64,000 bases of DNA from assembly GCA_036365455.1 (NCBI GenBank), contig JAWQUS010000032.1, forward strand, positions 18,794,001-18,858,000. The letters are read 5' to 3'. Position 1 is the first letter of the stretch. The number at the start of each line of letters is the position of its first letter. Both the position numbers and the translations under genes were made by a program. Origin of the DNA: Macrosoma leucophasiata. Its lineage: Eukaryota; Arthropoda; Insecta; Lepidoptera; Hedylidae. The notes under the pieces are model-generated. The model made no database searches and was not told the origin of the DNA. It saw only the letters and a list, made by a program, of their open reading frames with translations. This document shows positions 56,901-64,000 of this stretch, one piece after another.

Positions 56901-59900
56901 TAGTCACACACGTGACACACTACGTAAGAGTACAAGAGCAAAGAGTAACGCGTCTTAATATTTGAAGCAGTACAAATTATATTTTTGTCGCGTCCTTACA
57001 ATGTCAGGTTTTGTCCGGGACAAATGTAAGGCCTCTTGTAAGTCCTACTCAACACTACGCTGGCAGAAGCGCATCGCTCGCCTCGATCCACGATCGCGAC
57101 GACAATCGCGAGTTGCGTTCGTGATAGAAGACCGCAGCGCTCGTAAAATGCAATTATTTATTGTAATTAGGTTGTAAATATATGAATATTTACATTTTAA
57201 TGCTTAAAAATTGTGGTATGGCGGCGCCATACGCGCCATCTTAGAGAAATCGCCACTTCAGTATACTGTTCGAAATATTGCACATATTATGAAGGAGACT
57301 TCGGCTTATTTTGGGTCAGTTGAGCGCATAGAATAACACGGCCCACCGGTCCCGGCGGACTGGAGGGGAGTAGCCATAGCGTTTATTACCGATGCAAAGC
57401 AGTCATTTTTTGCTGGGGGAAATGCGTGCGACACAGACGCACACTACAAAAATCGTCTATTACTACGAAACTCACAACTTGACCTTAACAAAATACAGAA
57501 ACATTTTCACGCACACATTTAAACATGTAGGCGACAGGTATAGGCCCATTTAGGCTTGTACTTTGACAGAGGGGAAAGCCTGCATATGGCTACTCCCCTC
57601 CGGTGTTGCTCTATGGTTGAGCGTTATCGCTATCGACAATTGACGTTTGTCGAAAATTTTGATCAAGTTTTGACCAATACCGGACTATCAGTATTTTCGT
57701 AGACAGTGTGCAGCAGAGATAACGATCTAAGAAGTGGAAACTAGCCGACTGTGTCTTCCGTAGGCTCGATGTGCATTGTGCAATATTAATTGTTGAGTAC
57801 TGTAATTTGTTTTCCATTGAATATTTAATTAGCCAGTGAATGACATTTATTTCCTCAAGTTGTTATCAGTTTGTAAAAGAGGAAATGAGACATTCTATTA
57901 TATCTCGGAATATCTATACATAAATATATACCTACTTATTCTCAGTGACATTATTAATAATAAATTTTTAGTTTGCAAATATACATGACATGTGTATCTA
58001 TTGTTATTCAATAATATGCGGTGCTCCGATACAAGACATGACGCATCTTCTTTCCTGCCCATTGTGCCCTAATAGCTGCACAAGCAAAGACTTGATGAAG
58101 GCAACGGACTCGGCTATTGCGTTGTCATGTTTTTTATCAGGATCAATAAACACATAAAGTAATAAAATTGGCCATTGACACGAGAAGAAGAAGAAGAATT
58201 GTTATTCACAATAGTTATTAATTTTGGACGTATAATAAGCGATTCTTGTAATAATAATAATAATGGCAACCCATTATACGTCCCACTGCTGGGCACGAGT
58301 CTCTCCCCTTTTTGGGGGTAGGCCTGGAGCTTACTCCACCACGCTACTCCAATGCGGGTTGGTGGAGATACGGGTTAGTGGCCAACTCGCTGTCGGATGT
58401 TTTCAAACCGCCCATAAGCCCTTCGACAATATTTAACGACTACTATCTATCGATAGCAACCAGGACCGACGGCTTAACGTGCCTTCCGGAGCACGGAAAC
58501 GAGCATTTTTAATTTGCCACTAGCGGTCACCCATCACACACCCGACCACGCCCGTATCGCTTAACCGAGTAGATCGCTTACGATCTACTCGGTCTACTCA
58601 TTCTTGTAATCCTAAATGATAAATAAGCATTTTGACTTTTGACTATAACATTTCAGGAGTATTCCGGAGATCAGCGCCACTTCAACCGTACCCTCCTGCA
58701 TCGAGGCTACTGCGTTAGCTTTCGTTGTCCGTTGACTAATTTTGCATCCCATGTCAGCGTGGCAGCCAACACCTCCAGCTACTTCGAAGCTTGTGTCCAA
58801 CATGAAATGGAACCCTATGGTCTTCGAGCTTCGTTGCAAACGATAAATTTTTGCAGGAGCAAAGAAGAATATATTTCTACAATGGACATGTCCCGTTTAG
58901 TGTTTTTGATTGTTATTGGAGTGATCATAACCCTGAATGTGTATGGGACAATCTATGATATCAGGAGCGGTGAGAAAAGTAAGTTAGTTGCGGGTGACGA
59001 AGCATTTTATTTCTTATTGGTGGTAGAGTTCCAGTGTAGGGAATCGAGGGCGTAGGAACCACCGCATTACTTAATCTATCTGCTGCCAAATGGTAGTGTT
59101 CAGCATCATCGTCAAAGAATATGTTACTGTATGGACACTTCAACGTCCCGCCCAATTTACCCGCATCACCCAACCTCCTGCCCTCTTATGGGCGACGGTT
59201 GGTATTTTCTATGTGCTACGCACACAGGTGCACGTGTAAATACATGTCACTGATTGATGTCTGTGTAATAGAGAGCAAATTAAGCGTTTTTATGGAATTT
59301 CGGCGGAGTTACCGCGGTGTGTCATCGTGTTCCTGTTAGACGACAATGTATGGCCCTAAGGTCTCAGAGCCTCAAAAGTGACAACATATCTGCATTTTGA
59401 CCTCTGGTTTTTGTATAAAAATCTATAGGCGGCACTTTACATTAATGTCAACTGCTTGCTTAATTGCCACATTTGTTTTATTTCTGTGATAGTTACTACA
59501 GGGCCACACATAATCATCTAATTGGAGTACGATAGTGCTGAACACTACCATTTGGCGGCAGATAGATAAGGTAATGCGGTGATAACTACACTCTCTAGAA
59601 TAACTACATCCTGCTCTGGAACCAGTACGATAATGAGTAGGTACACATAAAACTGTCCTGATACATAGTGAGTATTTGATTCACCTGACCGAGTAACTGG
59701 TGTAGGTACCTTGAAGTGAAGGAGCAATAAGAAAGGCATTCATGGAACTCCAAGTGGGACGGGAATTATGTGAAATGACAGTGGAAATTTCACCAATTTG
59801 GCATACTTAGTTTGTGTATTTTCAGAAAGCAAACTTTGGACTGCGTGGTCGGTGCATGCGAATTGGCAGAGTCTGACAGCCACTCACGACAATCCCCGTC

Positions 59901-62900
59901 TTGCAGCACTTGCACCGATACAAGGCGCTAGGTATGTTTATTTTGTATATCAATGGTTTCTCCATAAAAAAACATTTTTATTTCGAATACGTCTTTGAAA
60001 CAGACACTTTCGGCAAGTCTTATGAAATAAAAGTTACAGTCAATAATATACTTATACCATAAAGTTAAACAGATGTTAAAGTAAATTGAAATTGGATCCC
60101 TGCACCGAAAGAACTACAAAATATTTCAATGAACTCGGAAGAATATTGTCAGTATTTCCTTTTAAATTTTTGGCACTTTATGTTCCTGAACAGAAAAGTG
60201 TAAACTTTACAAAAATGCTAAAATCTGCCGTCTTTTCAATTCTGCTACAAGCCCCATAAGCTGTCCTCCATGACGAGGTGCAGCAGAAATGTCAGCACAC
60301 GCACCACGAACGACTTGATGTTGCGGCGCGACTCCAACAGCTGCACTCTGAGCGTGTGTTTCAGTTTTTGACCAAGATAAAAAATATATTAACTTAATGT
60401 ACTCGTATATATGCCAGGGTGTTAATGCTGGGCTTGGTGATTATGGCACATTCCTGGCTCGTGCAGCAGAGGTTCTACCTTTACAATCCTCAGTTCTACG
60501 AAAGGGTAGGTAGAAGTTTTGCTTTTATACTCATATTACCTTACCTACGTACTTAATGTACTTATAAGGTTCACATTAATTCGTCTTAAACACAAATGTA
60601 GTGATTAGTGAGTACGAGTTGCAAGAATGGCAAAAGACGCGTCTTAACGCGCTTCAAATAATGATCTTATACGTATATTACGTTATTTTGAAGCCGCTCT
60701 TCCTATCTCTAACTTGGCAAGAGTTATGGAGGAATAACCTCCGTCCCCGCTGACGAAGCAGCGCTGACACCGTGAGGTGCCGGGAGATGGACAGCGCTTC
60801 ATATTTTCAAGACATTATTTACGTGTCTTCATTTAGTTTTTTTTTTATGCAATGAAGGTAACAAACAAGCTTGCAGTTCACATTGATGTTAAGTGATGTC
60901 TGAAGCCTATAGACACCCACACAAAGACCAGAGGTCAAAATGCAGATGCGTTGCCACCGCTGAGGCCTGTCACCCTAGTTGATATGTCTCTGTGACAAGT
61001 TATTACGGGGCCGTACATTAACATCTTACCGGAACACGATAGTGCTGAGCACTACCATTTAGGGGCAGATTGATTAGGTAATGCGGTGGTGCCTACGCCC
61101 TCGAGCTCCTACACTGGAACTCTACCACCAAAGAAAATTAACATTATTCGAACCGACATTCTTTATTTTGTTTTTGTAAATACTAATTCCGCTAGCCAGA
61201 ACGTAAATCGAGTCCTAAAGTCTTAAAACTTATTGATACAGCTACAACACCACCCACTGTCAATGCTGGTGCTAAACGGTACCGCGTTAGTCCAGGCGTT
61301 CGTCGTGATCTCCAACTTCCTGTTGGCGCATAGCATACTCCTCTCCTCCCGCACCAAGCACTACTCCATCACCTCACTACCACGCTACTTACGGAACAGG
61401 ATTATCAGGTATACTACCTACTGCTTAACTATTGAGAGCACGAAATTTTTTAGCAAGACTCTTTGTTGTTGGACCTATATGGACGAATACGAGTAATCTG
61501 TAGAGTTATTGACTACTTGACCACGCAAGTGACGACCGCAAATGGCACTGAGCTTCGGAACAATTACTGTGTGAATTATTGTTCAGAGCACTCCGCCTAA
61601 ATATTTAGCCGTGACGTGAGCATCAGGTGTATATACATCCAGCTTTCCTTAATTGCCCAGTTGGAGTCATAATCTTCATCATAATTTCAGTCGAAAGACT
61701 TCCACTGCTAGCCAAAATCCACAAACATTGACTCCACGAATGGTCCTAGACAACAATTGCCTGCGACCTTCATCAGGACATCGGTTCAAATCGTGGGGAG
61801 CACCAAGCTTCGTCTTTCGGTACGCGGTCGCCCTTGAACTCTTCTGGATAACAAAATTTGAATTGTAATTTGTCAACAGACTGACTCCAGTATATTTACT
61901 GATAGTGGGTTTTGCTGCAACTTGGTGGCGGCATGTGGGTGACGGCCCACTGTGGGACGCAGTAGTGGGCGCTGAGAGCGAAATCTGTAGGACAAAGTTC
62001 TGGGCACACGCACTTTATATCAACAACTTCGTCAGAGGCGATGAAAATTGTATGATACAGACTTGGTGAGTACAGCTACAATATTATTGTATTTTTTGTC
62101 AAATGAACTGTTGCTAATGCCCTTAAAACTTCTCTCAGAAAAAAAATCCTTATCTATACAAATAAATAAAAATTGCTATGTCTATTTGTAATATAAAAAT
62201 AACCGTTTTTTATTATTTCGTAGTAAATAATGAACCCTTTTAGTTTCGCCATGTCCGTCTGTCTGTCTGTCTGTCCTCGGTTTAGCGCAAAACCTATTGA
62301 TACTAGAGGCTTGAAAATTGGTCAAAATATACAGCTAAATCACGCCGTCAAAGTGGTTACCCTACCACTTTGAAAACATGTTTCTTTTTTATTTAGGTTA
62401 CCTCCCCTATATTTAATATGCAAATATTTTTTTCATTTTTCGTTTTTTATATAGTGTGGGATATCGTTGGATAGGTCTTTAAAAATGTTAGGGGTGTGCA
62501 AATATAATTTTTCAATCCCCACACGCACTTGACCGGTTTTTCTAAATGCATATGCACGAGTATGTATACATAAATATTTTGGTATAATAATTTAGACCAA
62601 AATATTTTTTTTTACAATTTTTGTCTATATGTCTGTTTGTTCCGTCTAATCTTTTTCTTTTTCTTCTTGATCGTATATCTGGAAAGTCTGTATCAATTTT
62701 GACAGGACTTCTACTGGCATATAGCTGATGCAATAAGCAGTTATTAACGCTTTTTTTAGAACTGTACTAGCTGTGCCCGCGAATTCATCCAATAACTTTT
62801 CACTTTTTATCTGCCGCTAATGTATGCTACCATTCAGATTCAAAGATTCAAACATTTATTTGCCAAAAGTATGGTAAGTACATGTCAGGTCTTAGAACTA

Positions 62901-64000
62901 AGCAATGGTTTCACATACTTTGCCTGTAAAAATTAGCATGCAAATTCAGACTGACTGACTGACAGACAGACAGATATATTTAAAAAAAAATCGATATTAA
63001 TCATTCTAAATATTATTAAGCGCTTATGTATTAAATAATAATTCCATTAACAATTATGTAATTCATTAACATAATTAACAAAAAAAAAAGTGATATGAAA
63101 TAATATATAATATCATATGTAAAAAATAAATAAAATGTGTTATTAAATGTCGCATTAAATAAATTCATTTATAGTCAAAAAATTCTTGTACCGAGTAAAA
63201 ACATTTTTGAATTAGCAAGTCACAATTTTTTTTTAATATAAATTAAAAGGTAGTAACTTTATGTCGTTTGGAATTTAGTTCTAGATTTTACCGGCCATTA
63301 CATGGCAGCTTCTTGAATAAAGAGCTGTACTAGGGACCTTTGACAGCACAATCCTGTCAGTGCTGTTGTGTTCCTGTATACTGTATACTACCTATACTTC
63401 TTACATTTTATTTTTTGTGCACACCTCTGTTTCAGTTCACTCAATTTCCATCACAGTTGAATTTTTCCGGCAGGTTCATAGCAATGGATATGCAATTGTA
63501 TCTTGTGGCATGCCTGGTGATGCTTCTGACGTCACGTATGAAACGTCACGCGCTCCCACTCCTGGGGATCCTCTTCATCATCTCCTGCATCATGATTGCT
63601 GCTCTCGCTTATATTTATGATTGGAAAGCGGTCATGTATTACTTAACACCCGAGTAAGTGACGTATTTTAGATAATAATTTAAACCAATAACAACGATTG
63701 AAATGAATCAAATCCGATTTCCAATTCATTTTACGGTGGGTACCAATATTCGATCTCAATCAGTTCTGACAACATAACCTTTATTTCTTCAAATGCCTTC
63801 ATTTTTTGACAGGACCTGCTTAACGATTTTGCTGTATCATATTGAAATGAAAAATTGCTAACCAAAATTGACCAGTTTTTATGTGGATTATTCGTCCTAA
63901 TGAGGGTTATTTGTGACAGAAACGCGCGTAACACATATAGAGGCGTTGCGTCGTTCTCCAATTTCTACGTGACGCCGTGGGGCAACCTGCCTGCTTGCTT
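50925..64000 (+). CDS. nrf-6-like: Gene B: nrf-6-like acyltransferase-3 membrane protein, exons 1-9, runs off edge
   Basis: The coding exons are 50925-50985, 54276-54418, 58657-58978, 59826-59931, 60418-60505, 61242-61408, 61880-62065, 63474-63653 and 63920-64000 (cut by the window). They give 1334 nt and 444 complete codons, all junctions GT-AG and in phase, with the same intron positions as gene A. Features: signal peptide ([20 protein letters not shown]), NRF domain with YEWC, FCLG, RGYC and INFC cysteines, first span [17 protein letters not shown], and the acyltransferase-3 His at 222, here preceded by Ala (VIMAHSW) instead of the usual Gly. An in-frame ATG seven codons upstream (50904) exists, but the ATG pair at 50925 matches gene A and places the signal peptide normally. 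Exons 10-12 should lie to the right. Confidence 0.92.
50996..51188 (+). mobile_element. M3 MITE at the start of gene B intron 1
   Basis: TIRs CCCCCTTATTCATAAACATA and TTATTTATGAATAAGGGG. About 55 bp (ATCATAATCATAATCATTTA region) are inserted in its middle compared with the 123-bp copy. Confidence 0.8.
51200..51485. other. Gene B intron 1: unassigned AT-rich sequence
   Basis: Includes TTAATACGAAATAATATAAA, a phrase seen beside both F6 SINE copies (3195 and 26160), otherwise nothing recognised. Confidence 0.4.
51488..51778 (-). repeat. F1, near full length, gene B intron 1
   Basis: From GGTGGTAGAGATCCAGTGAC to GTTTGCCACTTTCATAACAT; includes CACTATCGTGTTCCGGTCAG and a small internal duplication around AAGGTCTTTGTGTGGGTGTC. 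Confidence 0.82.
51858..52408 (+). repeat. F1 copy inside F2, split by M2
   Basis: F1 left part 51858-52032 and right part 52320-52408 (GAAACACGATAGTGCTGAAC). Removing M2 and one TTACCACC restores the continuous F1 phrase. Confidence 0.85.
52033..52319 (-). mobile_element. M2 MITE with exact 8-bp target duplication
   Basis: 287 bp with TIR CATAGAGCAAC and its inverse GTTGCTCTATG. TTACCACC at 52025-52032 is repeated at 52320-52327. An 8-bp duplication and a CA-starting TIR fit the hAT superfamily. Confidence 0.9.
52637..52717. repeat. Two adjacent perfect or near-perfect hairpins
   Basis: AGACAGTACTCCACGTA at 52637 and its inverse at 52656 (2-nt loop), then TAAGACTGACCTACCATGAC at 52672 and its inverse ending 52717. 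Both arms derive from F5 sequence (GTCATGGTAGGTCAGTCTT). Confidence 0.88.
52718..52855. mobile_element. M4 MITE with TTA target duplication
   Basis: 138 bp with long TIRs (AGATTCACAGACCGCACTAC and inverse GTAGTGCGGTCTGTGAATCT). TTA at 52715-52717 and 52856-52858. F5-like sequence (GTCTTCCTGGGCC) resumes directly after. PIF/Harbinger-type by TSD. Confidence 0.88.
52880..53790. other. Gene B intron 1: unassigned AT-rich sequence
   Basis: No exon that would join in phase and no repeat family recognised. Homopolymer-rich A and T runs at 53424-53490. Confidence 0.4.
53792..54050 (+). repeat. F1 copy, gene B intron 1
   Basis: AAGTGGCAAGCAAGCATGCA, GTGCCGGAAATTACAGGGCC, GACCGGAACACGATAGTGCT and a GAGCTTTACCACCAG end. 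Confidence 0.8.
54095..54222 (+). repeat. F2 SINE 3' fragment 50 bp before exon 2 of gene B
   Basis: GGGCCAAAGCATAACCGGCG to GGCGTGAAGTTACGT, the F2 3' end only. Confidence 0.75.
54276..54418 (+). CDS. nrf-6-like: Gene B exon 2 (NRF domain)
   Basis: 143 nt, acceptor TTTCCAG, donor CAA|GTAAAT. Encodes [16 protein letters not shown] and [13 protein letters not shown]. Highly similar to gene A exon 2. Confidence 0.93.
54420..55120. other. Gene B intron 2, first part, unassigned
   Basis: AT-rich; about 54990-55065 carries GATGTTGTCGACCTGACATG, otherwise no recognised feature. Confidence 0.4.
55125..55345 (-). pseudogene. F5 RTE-like LINE 3' fragment
   Basis: Minus-strand F5, from a (ATGT)n flank at 55124-55142 through CAGGTCCCTAACGGGG to GGTCATGGTAGGTCAGCCTT. 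5'-truncated. Confidence 0.75.
55597..57057. mobile_element. Non-autonomous hAT-like element, 1461 bp
   Basis: Left end TAGTGTTGGGTAGGAC; the inverse at the right end is GTCCTACTCAACACTA (one mismatch). CGCTGGTA at 55589-55596 and CGCTGGCA at 57058-57065 form an 8-bp duplication with one change. The interior holds repeated GACAAAATTTGT motifs, a hairpin at 56105-56150 and related duplicated segments (GTCACACACGTCACAC and GTCACACACGTGACAC), but no transposase frame. Confidence 0.85.
57327..57615 (+). mobile_element. M2 MITE with exact 8-bp target duplication
   Basis: 289 bp from CATAGAATAAC to GTTGCTCTATG. GTTGAGCG at 57319-57326 recurs exactly at 57616-57623. Second independent proof of the M2 target-site rule. 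Confidence 0.9.
57625..58262. other. Gene B intron 2: unassigned
   Basis: No repeat family of the window recognised and no in-phase exon. A short GAAGAAGAAGAAGAA run lies near 58182. Confidence 0.4.
58264..58605 (+). repeat. F4 copy beside exon 3 of gene B
   Basis: AATGGCAACCCATTATACGT to GAGTAGATCGCTTACGATCT; it ends about 50 bp before the exon 3 acceptor, in sense orientation. Confidence 0.8.
58657..58978 (+). CDS. nrf-6-like: Gene B exon 3 (NRF domain, first TM)
   Basis: 322 nt, acceptor ATTTCAG, donor A|GTAAGT. Contains [31 protein letters not shown] and the first span. Five codons longer than in gene A, in the Ser/Ala/Asn-rich loop. Confidence 0.93.
59015..59480 (-). repeat. F1 copy interrupted by a family-G insert, gene B intron 3
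   Basis: F1 left part 59020-59112 (GGTGGTAGAGTTCCAG, AATGGTAGTGTTCAGCA) and right part 59322-59480 (ATCGTGTTCCTG, TATGGCCCTAAGGTCTCAGA). The break falls inside the normally continuous CACTATCGTGTTCC phrase. Confidence 0.8.
59113..59321 (+). mobile_element. Family-G insertion with 7-bp target duplication
   Basis: 209 bp, flanked by TCATCGT at 59106-59112 and 59322-59328. Shares TACGCACACAGGTGCACGTG and AAATTAAGCGTTTTTATGGA with the 12535-12725 copy (inverse). No coding; class unknown. Confidence 0.82.
59826..59931 (+). CDS. nrf-6-like: Gene B exon 4
   Basis: 106 nt, acceptor TTTTCAG, donor AG|GTATGT. Encodes [15 protein letters not shown] and [10 protein letters not shown]. Confidence 0.92.
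60245..60376 (-). other. Coding-like antisense stretch in gene B intron 4, unidentified C-terminus
   Basis: On the minus strand an open stretch of 43 codons ends with TAG at 60247-60245 and reads [20 protein letters not shown] then [13 protein letters not shown]. Third positions are GC-rich, unlike the AT-rich flanks, as in real exons of this window. A CAG acceptor-like site precedes it at about 60349. I do not recognise the protein and found no upstream exon. It could be the last exon of an overlapping gene or a captured exon fragment. Confidence 0.4.
60418..60505 (+). CDS. nrf-6-like: Gene B exon 5 (His motif)
   Basis: 88 nt, acceptor TGCCAG, donor AGG|GTAGGT. Encodes [20 protein letters not shown]; His 222 is kept but the preceding Gly of gene A is Ala. 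Confidence 0.92.
60838..61132 (+). repeat. F1 copy in gene B intron 5
   Basis: AAGGTAACAAACAAGCTTGC, CAGAGGTCAAAATGCAGATG, GGAACACGATAGTGCTGAGC and GAACTCTACCACC. Nearly full length but diverged. Confidence 0.8.
61242..61408 (+). CDS. nrf-6-like: Gene B exon 6
   Basis: 167 nt, acceptor GATACAG, donor AG|GTATAC. Encodes [20 protein letters not shown] and the basic end RNRIIR. Confidence 0.93.
61880..62065 (+). CDS. nrf-6-like: Gene B exon 7
   Basis: 186 nt, acceptor GTCAACAG, donor TG|GTGAGT. Encodes [35 protein letters not shown] and NCMIQTW, a better match to the family consensus than gene A in LTPVY and QTW. Confidence 0.94.
62160..62545 (+). repeat. P2 element fragment in gene B intron 7
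   Basis: TTAGTTTCGCCATGTCCGTC with a GTCT microsatellite, TACTAGAGGCTTGAAAATTG, GGATATCGTTGGATAGGTCT, and the end CACACGCACTTGACCGGTTT; the middle third is missing. Confidence 0.75.
62550..63470. other. Rest of gene B intron 7, unassigned
   Basis: AT-rich. A CAGA microsatellite near 62947-62973 and ACTAGCTGTGCCCGCG at 62765 mark a decayed LINE 3' remnant. No in-phase exon. Confidence 0.4.
63474..63653 (+). CDS. nrf-6-like: Gene B exon 8
   Basis: 180 nt, acceptor TCCGGCAG, donor GA|GTAAGT. Encodes [18 protein letters not shown] and [20 protein letters not shown]. Confidence 0.94.
63920..64000 (+). CDS. nrf-6-like: Gene B exon 9, cut by window edge
   Basis: Acceptor TTGTGACAG; encodes [20 protein letters not shown] and continues beyond the window. 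Counterpart of gene A exon 9. Confidence 0.9.

Overview
The window looks like nuclear DNA from a moth or butterfly (Lepidoptera). It is AT-rich, its genes are split into short exons with GT-AG introns, and it is packed with interspersed elements: tRNA-derived SINEs, small TIR elements, CR1-type and RTE-like LINEs, a Penelope element and a BEL/Pao element. No bacterial gene organisation is present. All assignments come from reading the sequence; no database was searched.

The host content is a pair of paralogous genes arranged head to head. Gene A (minus strand, 29255 down to 16232) is complete. Its twelve coding exons join in phase into a 601-residue protein with a signal peptide, a short cysteine-rich NRF domain and a multi-pass acyltransferase-3-type membrane domain, so it is a member of the nose-resistant-to-fluoxetine 6 (nrf-6-like) family. 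Gene B (plus strand, from 50925 to the right edge) has the same exon phases and nearly the same exon lengths for its first nine exons, then leaves the window. About 21.7 kb of repeat-filled DNA separates the two start codons.

Layout. 1-3015: 5' part of a BEL/Pao LTR retrotransposon on the minus strand, open to the window edge. 3016-4640: tandem repeats, a tRNA-like unit and repeat fragments. 4640-12362: a CR1-type LINE (LINE A, plus strand) interrupted by an apparently intact two-ORF CR1-type LINE (LINE B, minus strand). 12500-16100: MITEs, repeat fragments and a dead LINE. 16139-29390: gene A with repeat-loaded introns. 29400-50900: intergenic repeats, including a second dead LINE, RTE-like 3' ends, large inverted repeats, GC-rich fragments and a 5'-truncated Penelope element. 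50925-64000: gene B, with a three-level nested insertion, a 1.46-kb non-autonomous hAT-like element and an unexplained antisense coding-like stretch in its introns.

Repeat family names used below (my own labels): F1, a dispersed element of about 290 bp; F2, F3 and F6, tRNA-derived SINEs; F4, a dispersed element of about 300-350 bp; F5, the 3' end of an RTE-like LINE; G, a dispersed element of about 210 bp; M1, a TA-TSD MITE; M2, an 8-bp-TSD MITE; M3 and M4, TTA-TSD MITEs; P1 and P2, dispersed elements carrying a GTCT microsatellite. Several insertions are supported by exact target-site duplications, which are given.
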